Assembly (NCBI GenBank): GCA_900893395.1
Contig: CAAHFI011942367.1
Coordinates: 1 to 58,464 of the forward strand
Direction: 5' to 3'
DNA from: Euglena gracilis
Lineage: Eukaryota > Euglenozoa > Euglenophyceae > Euglenales > Euglenaceae
DNA: 58,464 nt
Positions 23,301 to 36,180 of the stretch are shown piece by piece. The translations under genes and the position numbers were made by a program. Below the pieces are notes generated by a model. It made no database searches. It was not told the origin of the DNA and worked only from the letters and a program-made list of their open reading frames with translations. Each line of letters opens with the position of its first letter. Positions within the stretch are counted from its first letter, which is position 1.

Positions 23301-26300
23301 TGTCCGTTTGTGTCCGTTTGTGTCCGTTTGTGTCCGTTTGTGTCCGTTTGTGTCCGTTTGTGTCCGTTTGTGTCCGTTTGTGTCCGTTTGTGTCCGTTTG
23401 TGTCCGTTTGTGTCCGTTTGTGTCCGTTTGTGTCCGTTTGTGTCCGTTTGTGTCCGTTTGTGTCCGTTTGTGTCCGTTTGTGTCCGTTTGTGTCCGTTTG
23501 TGTCCGTTTGTGTCCGTTTGTGTCCGTTTGTGTCCGTTTGTGTCCGTTTGTGTCCGTTTGTGTCCGTTTGTGTCCGTTTGTGTCCGTTTGTGTCCGTTTG
23601 TGTCCGTTTGTGTCCGTTTGTGTCCGTTTGTGTCCGTTTGTGTCCGTTTGTGTCCGTTTGTGTCCGTTTGTGTCCGTTTGTGTCCGTTTGTGTCCGTTTG
23701 TGTCCGTTTGTGTCCGTTTGTGTCCGTTTGTGTCCGTTTGTGTCCGTTTGTGTCCGTTTGTGTCCGTTTGTGTCCGTTTGTGTCCGTTTGTGTCCGTTTG
23801 TGTCCGTTTGTGTCCGTTTGTGTCCGTTTGTGTCCGTTTGTGTCCGTTTGTGTCCGTTTGTGTCCGTTTGTGTCCGTTTGTGTCCGTTTGTGTCCGTTTG
23901 TGTCCGTTTGTGTCCGTTTGTGTCCGTTTGTGTCCGTTTGTGTCCGTTTGTGTCCGTTTGTGTCCGTTTGTGTCCGTTTGTGTCCGTTTGTGTCCGTTTG
24001 TGTCCGTTTGTGTCCGTTTGTGTCCGTTTGTGTCCGTTTGTGTCCGTTTGTGTCCGTTTGTGTCCGTTTGTGTCCGTTTGTGTCCGTTTGTGTCCGTTTG
24101 TGTCCGTTTGTGTCCGTTTGTGTCCGTTTGTGTCCGTTTGTGTCCGTTTGTGTCCGTTTGTGTCCGTTTGTGTCCGTTTGTGTCCGTTTGTGTCCGTTTG
24201 TGTCCGTTTGTGTCCGTTTGTGTCCGTTTGTGTCCGTTTGTGTCCGTTTGTGTCCGTTTGTGTCCGTTTGTGTCCGTTTGTGTCCGTTTGTGTCCGTTTG
24301 TGTCCGTTTGTGTCCGTTTGTGTCCGTTTGTGTCCGTTTGTGTCCGTTTGTGTCCGTTTGTGTCCGTTTGTGTCCGTTTGTGTCCGTTTGTGTCCGTTTG
24401 TGTCCGTTTGTGTCCGTTTGTGTCCGTTTGTGTCCGTTTGTGTCCGTTTGTGTCCGTTTGTGTCCGTTTGTGTCCGTTTGTGTCCGTTTGTGTCCGTTTG
24501 TGTCCGTTTGTGTCCGTTTGTGTCCGTTTGTGTCCGTTTGTGTCCGTTTGTGTCCGTTTGTGTCCGTTTGTGTCCGTTTGTGTCCGTTTGTGTCCGTTTG
24601 TGTCCGTTTGTGTCCGTTTGTGTCCGTTTGTGTCCGTTTGTGTCCGTTTGTGTCCGTTTGTGTCCGTTTGTGTCCGTTTGTGTCCGTTTGTGTCCGTTTG
24701 TGTCCGTTTGTGTCCGTTTGTGTCCGTTTGTGTCCGTTTGTGTCCGTTTGTGTCCGTTTGTGTCCGTTTGTGTCCGTTTGTGTCCGTTTGTGTCCGTTTG
24801 TGTCCGTTTGTGTCCGTTTGTGTCCGTTTGTGTCCGTTTGTGTCCGTTTGTGTCCGTTTGTGTCCGTTTGTGTCCGTTTGTGTCCGTTTGTGTCCGTTTG
24901 TGTCCGTTTGTGTCCGTTTGTGTCCGTTTGTGTCCGTTTGTGTCCGTTTGTGTCCGTTTGTGTCCGTTTGTGTCCGTTTGTGTCCGTTTGTGTCCGTTTG
25001 TGTCCGTTTGTGTCCGTTTGTGTCCGTTTGTGTCCGTTTGTGTCCGTTTGTGTCCGTTTGTGTCCGTTTGTGTCCGTTTGTGTCCGTTTGTGTCCGTTTG
25101 TGTCCGTTTGTGTCCGTTTGTGTCCGTTTGTGTCCGTTTGTGTCCGTTTGTGTCCGTTTGTGTCCGTTTGTGTCCGTTTGTGTCCGTTTGTGTCCGTTTG
25201 TGTCCGTTTGTGTCCGTTTGTGTCCGTTTGTGTCCGTTTGTGTCCGTTTGTGTCCGTTTGTGTCCGTTTGTGTCCGTTTGTGTCCGTTTGTGTCCGTTTG
25301 TGTCCGTTTGTGTCCGTTTGTGTCCGTTTGTGTCCGTTTGTGTCCGTTTGTGTCCGTTTGTGTCCGTTTGTGTCCGTTTGTGTCCGTTTGTGTCCGTTTG
25401 TGTCCGTTTGTGTCCGTTTGTGTCCGTTTGTGTCCGTTTGTGTCCGTTTGTGTCCGTTTGTGTCCGTTTGTGTCCGTTTGTGTCCGTTTGTGTCCGTTTG
25501 TGTCCGTTTGTGTCCGTTTGTGTCCGTTTGTGTCCGTTTGTGTCCGTTTGTGTCCGTTTGTGTCCGTTTGTGTCCGTTTGTGTCCGTTTGTGTCCGTTTG
25601 TGTCCGTTTGTGTCCGTTTGTGTCCGTTTGTGTCCGTTTGTGTCCGTTTGTGTCCGTTTGTGTCCGTTTGTGTCCGTTTGTGTCCGTTTGTGTCCGTTTG
25701 TGTCCGTTTGTGTCCGTTTGTGTCCGTTTGTGTCCGTTTGTGTCCGTTTGTGTCCGTTTGTGTCCGTTTGTGTCCGTTTGTGTCCGTTTGTGTCCGTTTG
25801 TGTCCGTTTGTGTCCGTTTGTGTCCGTTTGTGTCCGTTTGTGTCCGTTTGTGTCCGTTTGTGTCCGTTTGTGTCCGTTTGTGTCCGTTTGTGTCCGTTTG
25901 TGTCCGTTTGTGTCCGTTTGTGTCCGTTTGTGTCCGTTTGTGTCCGTTTGTGTCCGTTTGTGTCCGTTTGTGTCCGTTTGTGTCCGTTTGTGTCCGTTTG
26001 TGTCCGTTTGTGTCCGTTTGTGTCCGTTTGTGTCCGTTTGTGTCCGTTTGTGTCCGTTTGTGTCCGTTTGTGTCCGTTTGTGTCCGTTTGTGTCCGTTTG
26101 TGTCCGTTTGTGTCCGTTTGTGTCCGTTTGTGTCCGTTTGTGTCCGTTTGTGTCCGTTTGTGTCCGTTTGTGTCCGTTTGTGTCCGTTTGTGTCCGTTTG
26201 TGTCCGTTTGTGTCCGTTTGTGTCCGTTTGTGTCCGTTTGTGTCCGTTTGTGTCCGTTTGTGTCCGTTTGTGTCCGTTTGTGTCCGTTTGTGTCCGTTTG

Positions 26301-29300
26301 TGTCCGTTTGTGTCCGTTTGTGTCCGTTTGTGTCCGTTTGTGTCCGTTTGTGTCCGTTTGTGTCCGTTTGTGTCCGTTTGTGTCCGTTTGTGTCCGTTTG
26401 TGTCCGTTTGTGTCCGTTTGTGTCCGTTTGTGTCCGTTTGTGTCCGTTTGTGTCCGTTTGTGTCCGTTTGTGTCCGTTTGTGTCCGTTTGTGTCCGTTTG
26501 TGTCCGTTTGTGTCCGTTTGTGTCCGTTTGTGTCCGTTTGTGTCCGTTTGTGTCCGTTTGTGTCCGTTTGTGTCCGTTTGTGTCCGTTTGTGTCCGTTTG
26601 TGTCCGTTTGTGTCCGTTTGTGTCCGTTTGTGTCCGTTTGTGTCCGTTTGTGTCCGTTTGTGTCCGTTTGTGTCCGTTTGTGTCCGTTTGTGTCCGTTTG
26701 TGTCCGTTTGTGTCCGTTTGTGTCCGTTTGTGTCCGTTTGTGTCCGTTTGTGTCCGTTTGTGTCCGTTTGTGTCCGTTTGTGTCCGTTTGTGTCCGTTTG
26801 TGTCCGTTTGTGTCCGTTTGTGTCCGTTTGTGTCCGTTTGTGTCCGTTTGTGTCCGTTTGTGTCCGTTTGTGTCCGTTTGTGTCCGTTTGTGTCCGTTTG
26901 TGTCCGTTTGTGTCCGTTTGTGTCCGTTTGTGTCCGTTTGTGTCCGTTTGTGTCCGTTTGTGTCCGTTTGTGTCCGTTTGTGTCCGTTTGTGTCCGTTTG
27001 TGTCCGTTTGTGTCCGTTTGTGTCCGTTTGTGTCCGTTTGTGTCCGTTTGTGTCCGTTTGTGTCCGTTTGTGTCCGTTTGTGTCCGTTTGTGTCCGTTTG
27101 TGTCCGTTTGTGTCCGTTTGTGTCCGTTTGTGTCCGTTTGTGTCCGTTTGTGTCCGTTTGTGTCCGTTTGTGTCCGTTTGTGTCCGTTTGTGTCCGTTTG
27201 TGTCCGTTTGTGTCCGTTTGTGTCCGTTTGTGTCCGTTTGTGTCCGTTTGTGTCCGTTTGTGTCCGTTTGTGTCCGTTTGTGTCCGTTTGTGTCCGTTTG
27301 TGTCCGTTTGTGTCCGTTTGTGTCCGTTTGTGTCCGTTTGTGTCCGTTTGTGTCCGTTTGTGTCCGTTTGTGTCCGTTTGTGTCCGTTTGTGTCCGTTTG
27401 TGTCCGTTTGTGTCCGTTTGTGTCCGTTTGTGTCCGTTTGTGTCCGTTTGTGTCCGTTTGTGTCCGTTTGTGTCCGTTTGTGTCCGTTTGTGTCCGTTTG
27501 TGTCCGTTTGTGTCCGTTTGTGTCCGTTTGTGTCCGTTTGTGTCCGTTTGTGTCCGTTTGTGTCCGTTTGTGTCCGTTTGTGTCCGTTTGTGTCCGTTTG
27601 TGTCCGTTTGTGTCCGTTTGTGTCCGTTTGTGTCCGTTTGTGTCCGTTTGTGTCCGTTTGTGTCCGTTTGTGTCCGTTTGTGTCCGTTTGTGTCCGTTTG
27701 TGTCCGTTTGTGTCCGTTTGTGTCCGTTTGTGTCCGTTTGTGTCCGTTTGTGTCCGTTTGTGTCCGTTTGTGTCCGTTTGTGTCCGTTTGTGTCCGTTTG
27801 TGTCCGTTTGTGTCCGTTTGTGTCCGTTTGTGTCCGTTTGTGTCCGTTTGTGTCCGTTTGTGTCCGTTTGTGTCCGTTTGTGTCCGTTTGTGTCCGTTTG
27901 TGTCCGTTTGTGTCCGTTTGTGTCCGTTTGTGTCCGTTTGTGTCCGTTTGTGTCCGTTTGTGTCCGTTTGTGTCCGTTTGTGTCCGTTTGTGTCCGTTTG
28001 TGTCCGTTTGTGTCCGTTTGTGTCCGTTTGTGTCCGTTTGTGTCCGTTTGTGTCCGTTTGTGTCCGTTTGTGTCCGTTTGTGTCCGTTTGTGTCCGTTTG
28101 TGTCCGTTTGTGTCCGTTTGTGTCCGTTTGTGTCCGTTTGTGTCCGTTTGTGTCCGTTTGTGTCCGTTTGTGTCCGTTTGTGTCCGTTTGTGTCCGTTTG
28201 TGTCCGTTTGTGTCCGTTTGTGTCCGTTTGTGTCCGTTTGTGTCCGTTTGTGTCCGTTTGTGTCCGTTTGTGTCCGTTTGTGTCCGTTTGTGTCCGTTTG
28301 TGTCCGTTTGTGTCCGTTTGTGTCCGTTTGTGTCCGTTTGTGTCCGTTTGTGTCCGTTTGTGTCCGTTTGTGTCCGTTTGTGTCCGTTTGTGTCCGTTTG
28401 TGTCCGTTTGTGTCCGTTTGTGTCCGTTTGTGTCCGTTTGTGTCCGTTTGTGTCCGTTTGTGTCCGTTTGTGTCCGTTTGTGTCCGTTTGTGTCCGTTTG
28501 TGTCCGTTTGTGTCCGTTTGTGTCCGTTTGTGTCCGTTTGTGTCCGTTTGTGTCCGTTTGTGTCCGTTTGTGTCCGTTTGTGTCCGTTTGTGTCCGTTTG
28601 TGTCCGTTTGTGTCCGTTTGTGTCCGTTTGTGTCCGTTTGTGTCCGTTTGTGTCCGTTTGTGTCCGTTTGTGTCCGTTTGTGTCCGTTTGTGTCCGTTTG
28701 TGTCCGTTTGTGTCCGTTTGTGTCCGTTTGTGTCCGTTTGTGTCCGTTTGTGTCCGTTTGTGTCCGTTTGTGTCCGTTTGTGTCCGTTTGTGTCCGTTTG
28801 TGTCCGTTTGTGTCCGTTTGTGTCCGTTTGTGTCCGTTTGTGTCCGTTTGTGTCCGTTTGTGTCCGTTTGTGTCCGTTTGTGTCCGTTTGTGTCCGTTTG
28901 TGTCCGTTTGTGTCCGTTTGTGTCCGTTTGTGTCCGTTTGTGTCCGTTTGTGTCCGTTTGTGTCCGTTTGTGTCCGTTTGTGTCCGTTTGTGTCCGTTTG
29001 TGTCCGTTTGTGTCCGTTTGTGTCCGTTTGTGTCCGTTTGTGTCCGTTTGTGTCCGTTTGTGTCCGTTTGTGTCCGTTTGTGTCCGTTTGTGTCCGTTTG
29101 TGTCCGTTTGTGTCCGTTTGTGTCCGTTTGTGTCCGTTTGTGTCCGTTTGTGTCCGTTTGTGTCCGTTTGTGTCCGTTTGTGTCCGTTTGTGTCCGTTTG
29201 TGTCCGTTTGTGTCCGTTTGTGTCCGTTTGTGTCCGTTTGTGTCCGTTTGTGTCCGTTTGTGTCCGTTTGTGTCCGTTTGTGTCCGTTTGTGTCCGTTTG

Positions 29301-32300
29301 TGTCCGTTTGTGTCCGTTTGTGTCCGTTTGTGTCCGTTTGTGTCCGTTTGTGTCCGTTTGTGTCCGTTTGTGTCCGTTTGTGTCCGTTTGTGTCCGTTTG
29401 TGTCCGTTTGTGTCCGTTTGTGTCCGTTTGTGTCCGTTTGTGTCCGTTTGTGTCCGTTTGTGTCCGTTTGTGTCCGTTTGTGTCCGTTTGTGTCCGTTTG
29501 TGTCCGTTTGTGTCCGTTTGTGTCCGTTTGTGTCCGTTTGTGTCCGTTTGTGTCCGTTTGTGTCCGTTTGTGTCCGTTTGTGTCCGTTTGTGTCCGTTTG
29601 TGTCCGTTTGTGTCCGTTTGTGTCCGTTTGTGTCCGTTTGTGTCCGTTTGTGTCCGTTTGTGTCCGTTTGTGTCCGTTTGTGTCCGTTTGTGTCCGTTTG
29701 TGTCCGTTTGTGTCCGTTTGTGTCCGTTTGTGTCCGTTTGTGTCCGTTTGTGTCCGTTTGTGTCCGTTTGTGTCCGTTTGTGTCCGTTTGTGTCCGTTTG
29801 TGTCCGTTTGTGTCCGTTTGTGTCCGTTTGTGTCCGTTTGTGTCCGTTTGTGTCCGTTTGTGTCCGTTTGTGTCCGTTTGTGTCCGTTTGTGTCCGTTTG
29901 TGTCCGTTTGTGTCCGTTTGTGTCCGTTTGTGTCCGTTTGTGTCCGTTTGTGTCCGTTTGTGTCCGTTTGTGTCCGTTTGTGTCCGTTTGTGTCCGTTTG
30001 TGTCCGTTTGTGTCCGTTTGTGTCCGTTTGTGTCCGTTTGTGTCCGTTTGTGTCCGTTTGTGTCCGTTTGTGTCCGTTTGTGTCCGTTTGTGTCCGTTTG
30101 TGTCCGTTTGTGTCCGTTTGTGTCCGTTTGTGTCCGTTTGTGTCCGTTTGTGTCCGTTTGTGTCCGTTTGTGTCCGTTTGTGTCCGTTTGTGTCCGTTTG
30201 TGTCCGTTTGTGTCCGTTTGTGTCCGTTTGTGTCCGTTTGTGTCCGTTTGTGTCCGTTTGTGTCCGTTTGTGTCCGTTTGTGTCCGTTTGTGTCCGTTTG
30301 TGTCCGTTTGTGTCCGTTTGTGTCCGTTTGTGTCCGTTTGTGTCCGTTTGTGTCCGTTTGTGTCCGTTTGTGTCCGTTTGTGTCCGTTTGTGTCCGTTTG
30401 TGTCCGTTTGTGTCCGTTTGTGTCCGTTTGTGTCCGTTTGTGTCCGTTTGTGTCCGTTTGTGTCCGTTTGTGTCCGTTTGTGTCCGTTTGTGTCCGTTTG
30501 TGTCCGTTTGTGTCCGTTTGTGTCCGTTTGTGTCCGTTTGTGTCCGTTTGTGTCCGTTTGTGTCCGTTTGTGTCCGTTTGTGTCCGTTTGTGTCCGTTTG
30601 TGTCCGTTTGTGTCCGTTTGTGTCCGTTTGTGTCCGTTTGTGTCCGTTTGTGTCCGTTTGTGTCCGTTTGTGTCCGTTTGTGTCCGTTTGTGTCCGTTTG
30701 TGTCCGTTTGTGTCCGTTTGTGTCCGTTTGTGTCCGTTTGTGTCCGTTTGTGTCCGTTTGTGTCCGTTTGTGTCCGTTTGTGTCCGTTTGTGTCCGTTTG
30801 TGTCCGTTTGTGTCCGTTTGTGTCCGTTTGTGTCCGTTTGTGTCCGTTTGTGTCCGTTTGTGTCCGTTTGTGTCCGTTTGTGTCCGTTTGTGTCCGTTTG
30901 TGTCCGTTTGTGTCCGTTTGTGTCCGTTTGTGTCCGTTTGTGTCCGTTTGTGTCCGTTTGTGTCCGTTTGTGTCCGTTTGTGTCCGTTTGTGTCCGTTTG
31001 TGTCCGTTTGTGTCCGTTTGTGTCCGTTTGTGTCCGTTTGTGTCCGTTTGTGTCCGTTTGTGTCCGTTTGTGTCCGTTTGTGTCCGTTTGTGTCCGTTTG
31101 TGTCCGTTTGTGTCCGTTTGTGTCCGTTTGTGTCCGTTTGTGTCCGTTTGTGTCCGTTTGTGTCCGTTTGTGTCCGTTTGTGTCCGTTTGTGTCCGTTTG
31201 TGTCCGTTTGTGTCCGTTTGTGTCCGTTTGTGTCCGTTTGTGTCCGTTTGTGTCCGTTTGTGTCCGTTTGTGTCCGTTTGTGTCCGTTTGTGTCCGTTTG
31301 TGTCCGTTTGTGTCCGTTTGTGTCCGTTTGTGTCCGTTTGTGTCCGTTTGTGTCCGTTTGTGTCCGTTTGTGTCCGTTTGTGTCCGTTTGTGTCCGTTTG
31401 TGTCCGTTTGTGTCCGTTTGTGTCCGTTTGTGTCCGTTTGTGTCCGTTTGTGTCCGTTTGTGTCCGTTTGTGTCCGTTTGTGTCCGTTTGTGTCCGTTTG
31501 TGTCCGTTTGTGTCCGTTTGTGTCCGTTTGTGTCCGTTTGTGTCCGTTTGTGTCCGTTTGTGTCCGTTTGTGTCCGTTTGTGTCCGTTTGTGTCCGTTTG
31601 TGTCCGTTTGTGTCCGTTTGTGTCCGTTTGTGTCCGTTTGTGTCCGTTTGTGTCCGTTTGTGTCCGTTTGTGTCCGTTTGTGTCCGTTTGTGTCCGTTTG
31701 TGTCCGTTTGTGTCCGTTTGTGTCCGTTTGTGTCCGTTTGTGTCCGTTTGTGTCCGTTTGTGTCCGTTTGTGTCCGTTTGTGTCCGTTTGTGTCCGTTTG
31801 TGTCCGTTTGTGTCCGTTTGTGTCCGTTTGTGTCCGTTTGTGTCCGTTTGTGTCCGTTTGTGTCCGTTTGTGTCCGTTTGTGTCCGTTTGTGTCCGTTTG
31901 TGTCCGTTTGTGTCCGTTTGTGTCCGTTTGTGTCCGTTTGTGTCCGTTTGTGTCCGTTTGTGTCCGTTTGTGTCCGTTTGTGTCCGTTTGTGTCCGTTTG
32001 TGTCCGTTTGTGTCCGTTTGTGTCCGTTTGTGTCCGTTTGTGTCCGTTTGTGTCCGTTTGTGTCCGTTTGTGTCCGTTTGTGTCCGTTTGTGTCCGTTTG
32101 TGTCCGTTTGTGTCCGTTTGTGTCCGTTTGTGTCCGTTTGTGTCCGTTTGTGTCCGTTTGTGTCCGTTTGTGTCCGTTTGTGTCCGTTTGTGTCCGTTTG
32201 TGTCCGTTTGTGTCCGTTTGTGTCCGTTTGTGTCCGTTTGTGTCCGTTTGTGTCCGTTTGTGTCCGTTTGTGTCCGTTTGTGTCCGTTTGTGTCCGTTTG

Positions 32301-32594
32301 TGTCCGTTTGTGTCCGTTTGTGTCCGTTTGTGTCCGTTTGTGTCCGTTTGTGTCCGTTTGTGTCCGTTTGTGTCCGTTTGTGTCCGTTTGTGTCCGTTTG
32401 TGTCCGTTTGTGTCCGTTTGTGTCCGTTTGTGTCCGTTTGTGTCCGTTTGTGTCCGTTTGTGTCCGTTTGTGTCCGTTTGTGTCCGTTTGTGTCCGTTTG
32501 TGTCCGTTTGTGTCCGTTTGTGTCCGTTTGTGTCCGTTTGTGTCCGTTTGTGTCCGTTTGTGTCCGTTTGTGTCCGTTTGTGTCCGTTTGTGTC
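17370..32594 (+). repeat. Uninterrupted perfect run of about 1,520 decamers
   Basis: From the lost T at 17369 to the lost C after 32594 the sequence keeps one phase with no visible substitution or indel, about 15.2 kb. It is the longest perfect stretch in the window. Perfect identity over this length is unusual even for young satellites. It means either very recent expansion or gene conversion, or a consensus assembled through reads that cannot be uniquely placed. The assembled copy number here may be collapsed or expanded relative to the real chromosome. Confidence 0.9.
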
Positions 32595-35500
32595 GTTTGT
32601 GTCCGTTTGTGTCCGTTTGTGTCCGTTTGTGTCCGTTTGTGTCCGTTTGTGTCCGTTTGTGTCCGTTTGTGTCCGTTTGTGTCCGTTTGTGTCCGTTTGT
32701 GTCCGTTTGTGTCCGTTTGTGTCCGTTTGTGTCCGTTTGTGTCCGTTTGTGTCCGTTTGTGTCCGTTTGTGTCCGTTTGTGTCCGTTTGTGTCCGTTTGT
32801 GTCCGTTTGTGTCCGTTTGTGTCCGTTTGTGTCCGTTTGTGTCCGTTTGTGTCCGTTTGTGTCCGTTTGTGTCCGTTTGTGTCCGTTTGTGTCCGTTTGT
32901 GTCCGTTTGTGTCCGTTTGTGTCCGTTTGTGTCCGTTTGTGTCCGTTTGTGTCCGTTTGTGTCCGTTTGTGTCCGTTTGTGTCCGTTTGTGTCCGTTTGT
33001 GTCCGTTTGTGTCCGTTTGTGTCCGTTTGTGTCCGTTTGTGTCCGTTTGTGTCCGTTTGTGTCCGTTTGTGTCCGTTTGTGTCCGTTTGTGTCCGTTTGT
33101 GTCCGTTTGTGTCCGTTTGTGTCCGTTTGTGTCCGTTTGTGTCCGTTTGTGTCCGTTTGTGTCCGTTTGTGTCCGTTTGTGTCCGTTTGTGTCCGTTTGT
33201 GTCCGTTTGTGTCCGTTTGTGTCCGTTTGTGTCCGTTTGTGTCCGTTTGTGTCCGTTTGTGTCCGTTTGTGTCCGTTTGTGTCCGTTTGTGTCCGTTTGT
33301 GTCCGTTTGTGTCCGTTTGTGTCCGTTTGTGTCCGTTTGTGTCCGTTTGTGTCCGTTTGTGTCCGTTTGTGTCCGTTTGTGTCCGTTTGTGTCCGTTTGT
33401 GTCCGTTTGTGTCCGTTTGTGTCCGTTTGTGTCCGTTTGTGTCCGTTTGTGTCCGTTTGTGTCCGTTTGTGTCCGTTTGTGTCCGTTTGTGTCCGTTTGT
33501 GTCCGTTTGTGTCCGTTTGTGTCCGTTTGTGTCCGTTTGTGTCCGTTTGTGTCCGTTTGTGTCCGTTTGTGTCCGTTTGTGTCCGTTTGTGTCCGTTTGT
33601 GTCCGTTTGTGTCCGTTTGTGTCCGTTTGTGTCCGTTTGTGTCCGTTTGTGTCCGTTTGTGTCCGTTTGTGTCCGTTTGTGTCCGTTTGTGTCCGTTTGT
33701 GTCCGTTTGTGTCCGTTTGTGTCCGTTTGTGTCCGTTTGTGTCCGTTTGTGTCCGTTTGTGTCCGTTTGTGTCCGTTTGTGTCCGTTTGTGTCCGTTTGT
33801 GTCCGTTTGTGTCCGTTTGTGTCCGTTTGTGTCCGTTTGTGTCCGTTTGTGTCCGTTTGTGTCCGTTTGTCCGTTTGTGTCCGTTTGTGTCCGTTTGTGT
33901 CCGTTTGTGTCCGTTTGTGTCCGTTTGTGTCCGTTTGTGTCCGTTTGTGTCCGTTTGTGTCCGTTTGTGTCCGTTTGTGTCCGTTTGTGTCCGTTTGTGT
34001 CCGTTTGTGTCCGTTTGTGTCCGTTTGTGTCCGTTTGTGTCCGTTTGTGTCCGTTTGTGTCCGTTTGTGTCCGTTTGTGTCCGTTTGTGTCCGTTTGTGT
34101 CCGTTTGTGTCCGTTTGTGTCGTTTGTGTCCGTTTGTGTCCGTTTGTGTCCGTTTGTGTCCGTTTGTGTCCGTTTGTGTCCGTTTGTGTCCGTTTGTGTC
34201 CGTTTGTGTCCGTTTGTGTCCGTTTGTGTCCGTTTGTGTCCGTTTGTGTCCGTTTGTGTCCGTTTGTGTCCGTTTGTGTCCGTTTGTGTCCGTTTGTGTC
34301 CGTTTGTGTCCGTTTGTGTCCGTTTGTGTCCGTTTGTGTCCGTTTGTGTCCGTTTGTGTCCGTTTGTGTCCGTTTGTGTCCGTTTGTGTCCGTTTGTGTC
34401 CGTTTGTGTCCGTTTGTGTCCGTTTGTGTCCGTTTGTGTCCGTTTGTGTCCGTTTGTGTCCGTTTGTGTCCGTTTGTGTCCGTTTGTGTCCGTTTGTGTC
34501 CGTTTGTGTCCGTTTGTGTCCGTTTGTGTCCGTTTGTGTCCGTTTGTGTCCGTTTGTGTCCGTTTGTGTCCGTTTGTGTCCGTTTGTGTCCGTTTGTGTC
34601 CGTTTGTGTCCGTTTGTGTCCGTTTGTGTCCGTTTGTGTCCGTTTGTGTCCGTTTGTGTCCGTTTGTGTCCGTTTGTGTCCGTTTGTGTCCGTTTGTGTC
34701 CGTTTGTGTCCGTTTGTGTCCGTTTGTGTCCGTTTGTGTCCGTTTGTGTCCGTTTGTGTCCGTTTGTGTCCGTTTGTGTCCGTTTGTGTCCGTTTGTGTC
34801 CGTTTGTGTCCGTTTGTGTCCGTTTGTGTCCGTTTGTGTCCGTTTGTGTCCGTTTGTGTCCGTTTGTGTCCGTTTGTGTCCGTTTGTGTCCGTTTGTGTC
34901 CGTTTGTGTCCGTTTGTGTCCGTTTGTGTCCGTTTGTGTCCGTTTGTGTCCGTTTGTGTCCGTTTGTGTCCGTTTGTGTCCGTTTGTGTCCGTTTGTGTC
35001 CGTTTGTGTCCGTTTGTGTCGTTTGTGTCCGTTTGTGTCCGTTTGTGTCCGTTTGTGTCCGTTTGTGTCCGTTTGTGTCCGTTTGTGTCCGTTTGTGTCC
35101 GTTTGTGTCCGTTTGTGTCCGTTTGTGTCCGTTTGTGTCCGTTTGTGTCCGTTTGTGTCCGTTTGTGTCCGTTTGTGTCCGTTTGTGTCCGTTTGTGTCC
35201 GTTTGTGTCCGTTTGTGTCCGTTTGTGTCCGTTTGTGTCCGTTTGTGTCCGTTTGTGTCCGTTTGTGTCCGTTTGTGTCCGTTTGTGTCCGTTTGTGTCC
35301 GTTTGTGTCCGTTTGTGTCCGTTTGTGTCCGTTTGTGTCCGTTTGTGTCCGTTTGTGTCCGTTTGTGTCCGTTTGTGTCCGTTTGTGTCCGTTTGTGTCC
35401 GTTTGTGTCCGTTTGTGTCCGTTTGTGTCCGTTTGTGTCCGTTTGTGTCCGTTTGTGTCCGTTTGTGTCCGTTTGTGTCCGTTTGTCCGTTTGTGTCCGT

Positions 35501-36180
35501 TTGTGTCCGTTTGTGTCCGTTTGTGTCCGTTTGTGTCCGTTTGTGTCCGTTTGTGTCCGTTTGTGTCCGTTTGTGTCCGTTTGTGTCCGTTTGTGTCCGT
35601 TTGTGTCCGTTTGTGTCCGTTTGTGTCCGTTTGTGTCCGTTTGTGTCCGTTTGTGTCCGTTTGTGTCCGTTTGTGTCCGTTTGTGTCCGTTTGTGTCCGT
35701 TTGTGTCCGTTTGTGTCCGTTTGTGTCCGTTTGTGTCCGTTTGTGTCCGTTTGTGTCCGTTTGTGTCCGTTTGTGTCCGTTTGTGTCCGTTTGTGTCCGT
35801 TTGTGTCCGTTTGTGTCCGTTTGTGTCCGTTTGTGTCCGTTTGTGTCCGTTTGTGTCCGTTTGTGTCCGTTTGTGTCCGTTTGTGTCCGTTTGTGTCCGT
35901 TTGTGTCCGTTTGTGTCCGTTTGTGTCCGTTTGTGTCCGTTTGTGTCCGTTTGTGTCCGTTTGTGTCCGTTTGTGTCCGTTTGTGTCCGTTTGTGTCCGT
36001 TTGTGTCCGTTTGTGTCCGTTTGTGTCCGTTTGTGTCCGTTTGTGTCCGTTTGTGTCCGTTTGTGTCCGTTTGTGTCCGTTTGTGTCCGTTTGTGTCCGT
36101 TTGTGTCCGTTTGTGTCCGTTTGTGTCCGTTTGTGTCCGTTTGTGTCCGTTTGTGTCCGTTTGTGTCCGTTTGTGTCCGT

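Larger units (their letters stand above)
2801..36180 (+). repeat. Near-perfect core block of the decamer array (33.4 kb)
   Basis: Only eleven breaks of periodicity are visible in 33.4 kb. Four are loss of one C from CC (about 3948, 32594, 34120, 35020). Five are loss of one GT from GTGT, giving an 8-bp unit (about 4744, 10752, 15410, 33870, 35486). One is loss of one T (17369) and one is loss of 6 bp (15624). I saw no substitutions. Long perfect runs are 4745-10752, 10753-15410, 15625-17369 and 17370-32594. Such uniformity implies recent amplification or continuing homogenisation by unequal exchange or conversion, unless consensus polishing has erased variants. No gene, promoter or unique insertion is present. 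Confidence 0.93.
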
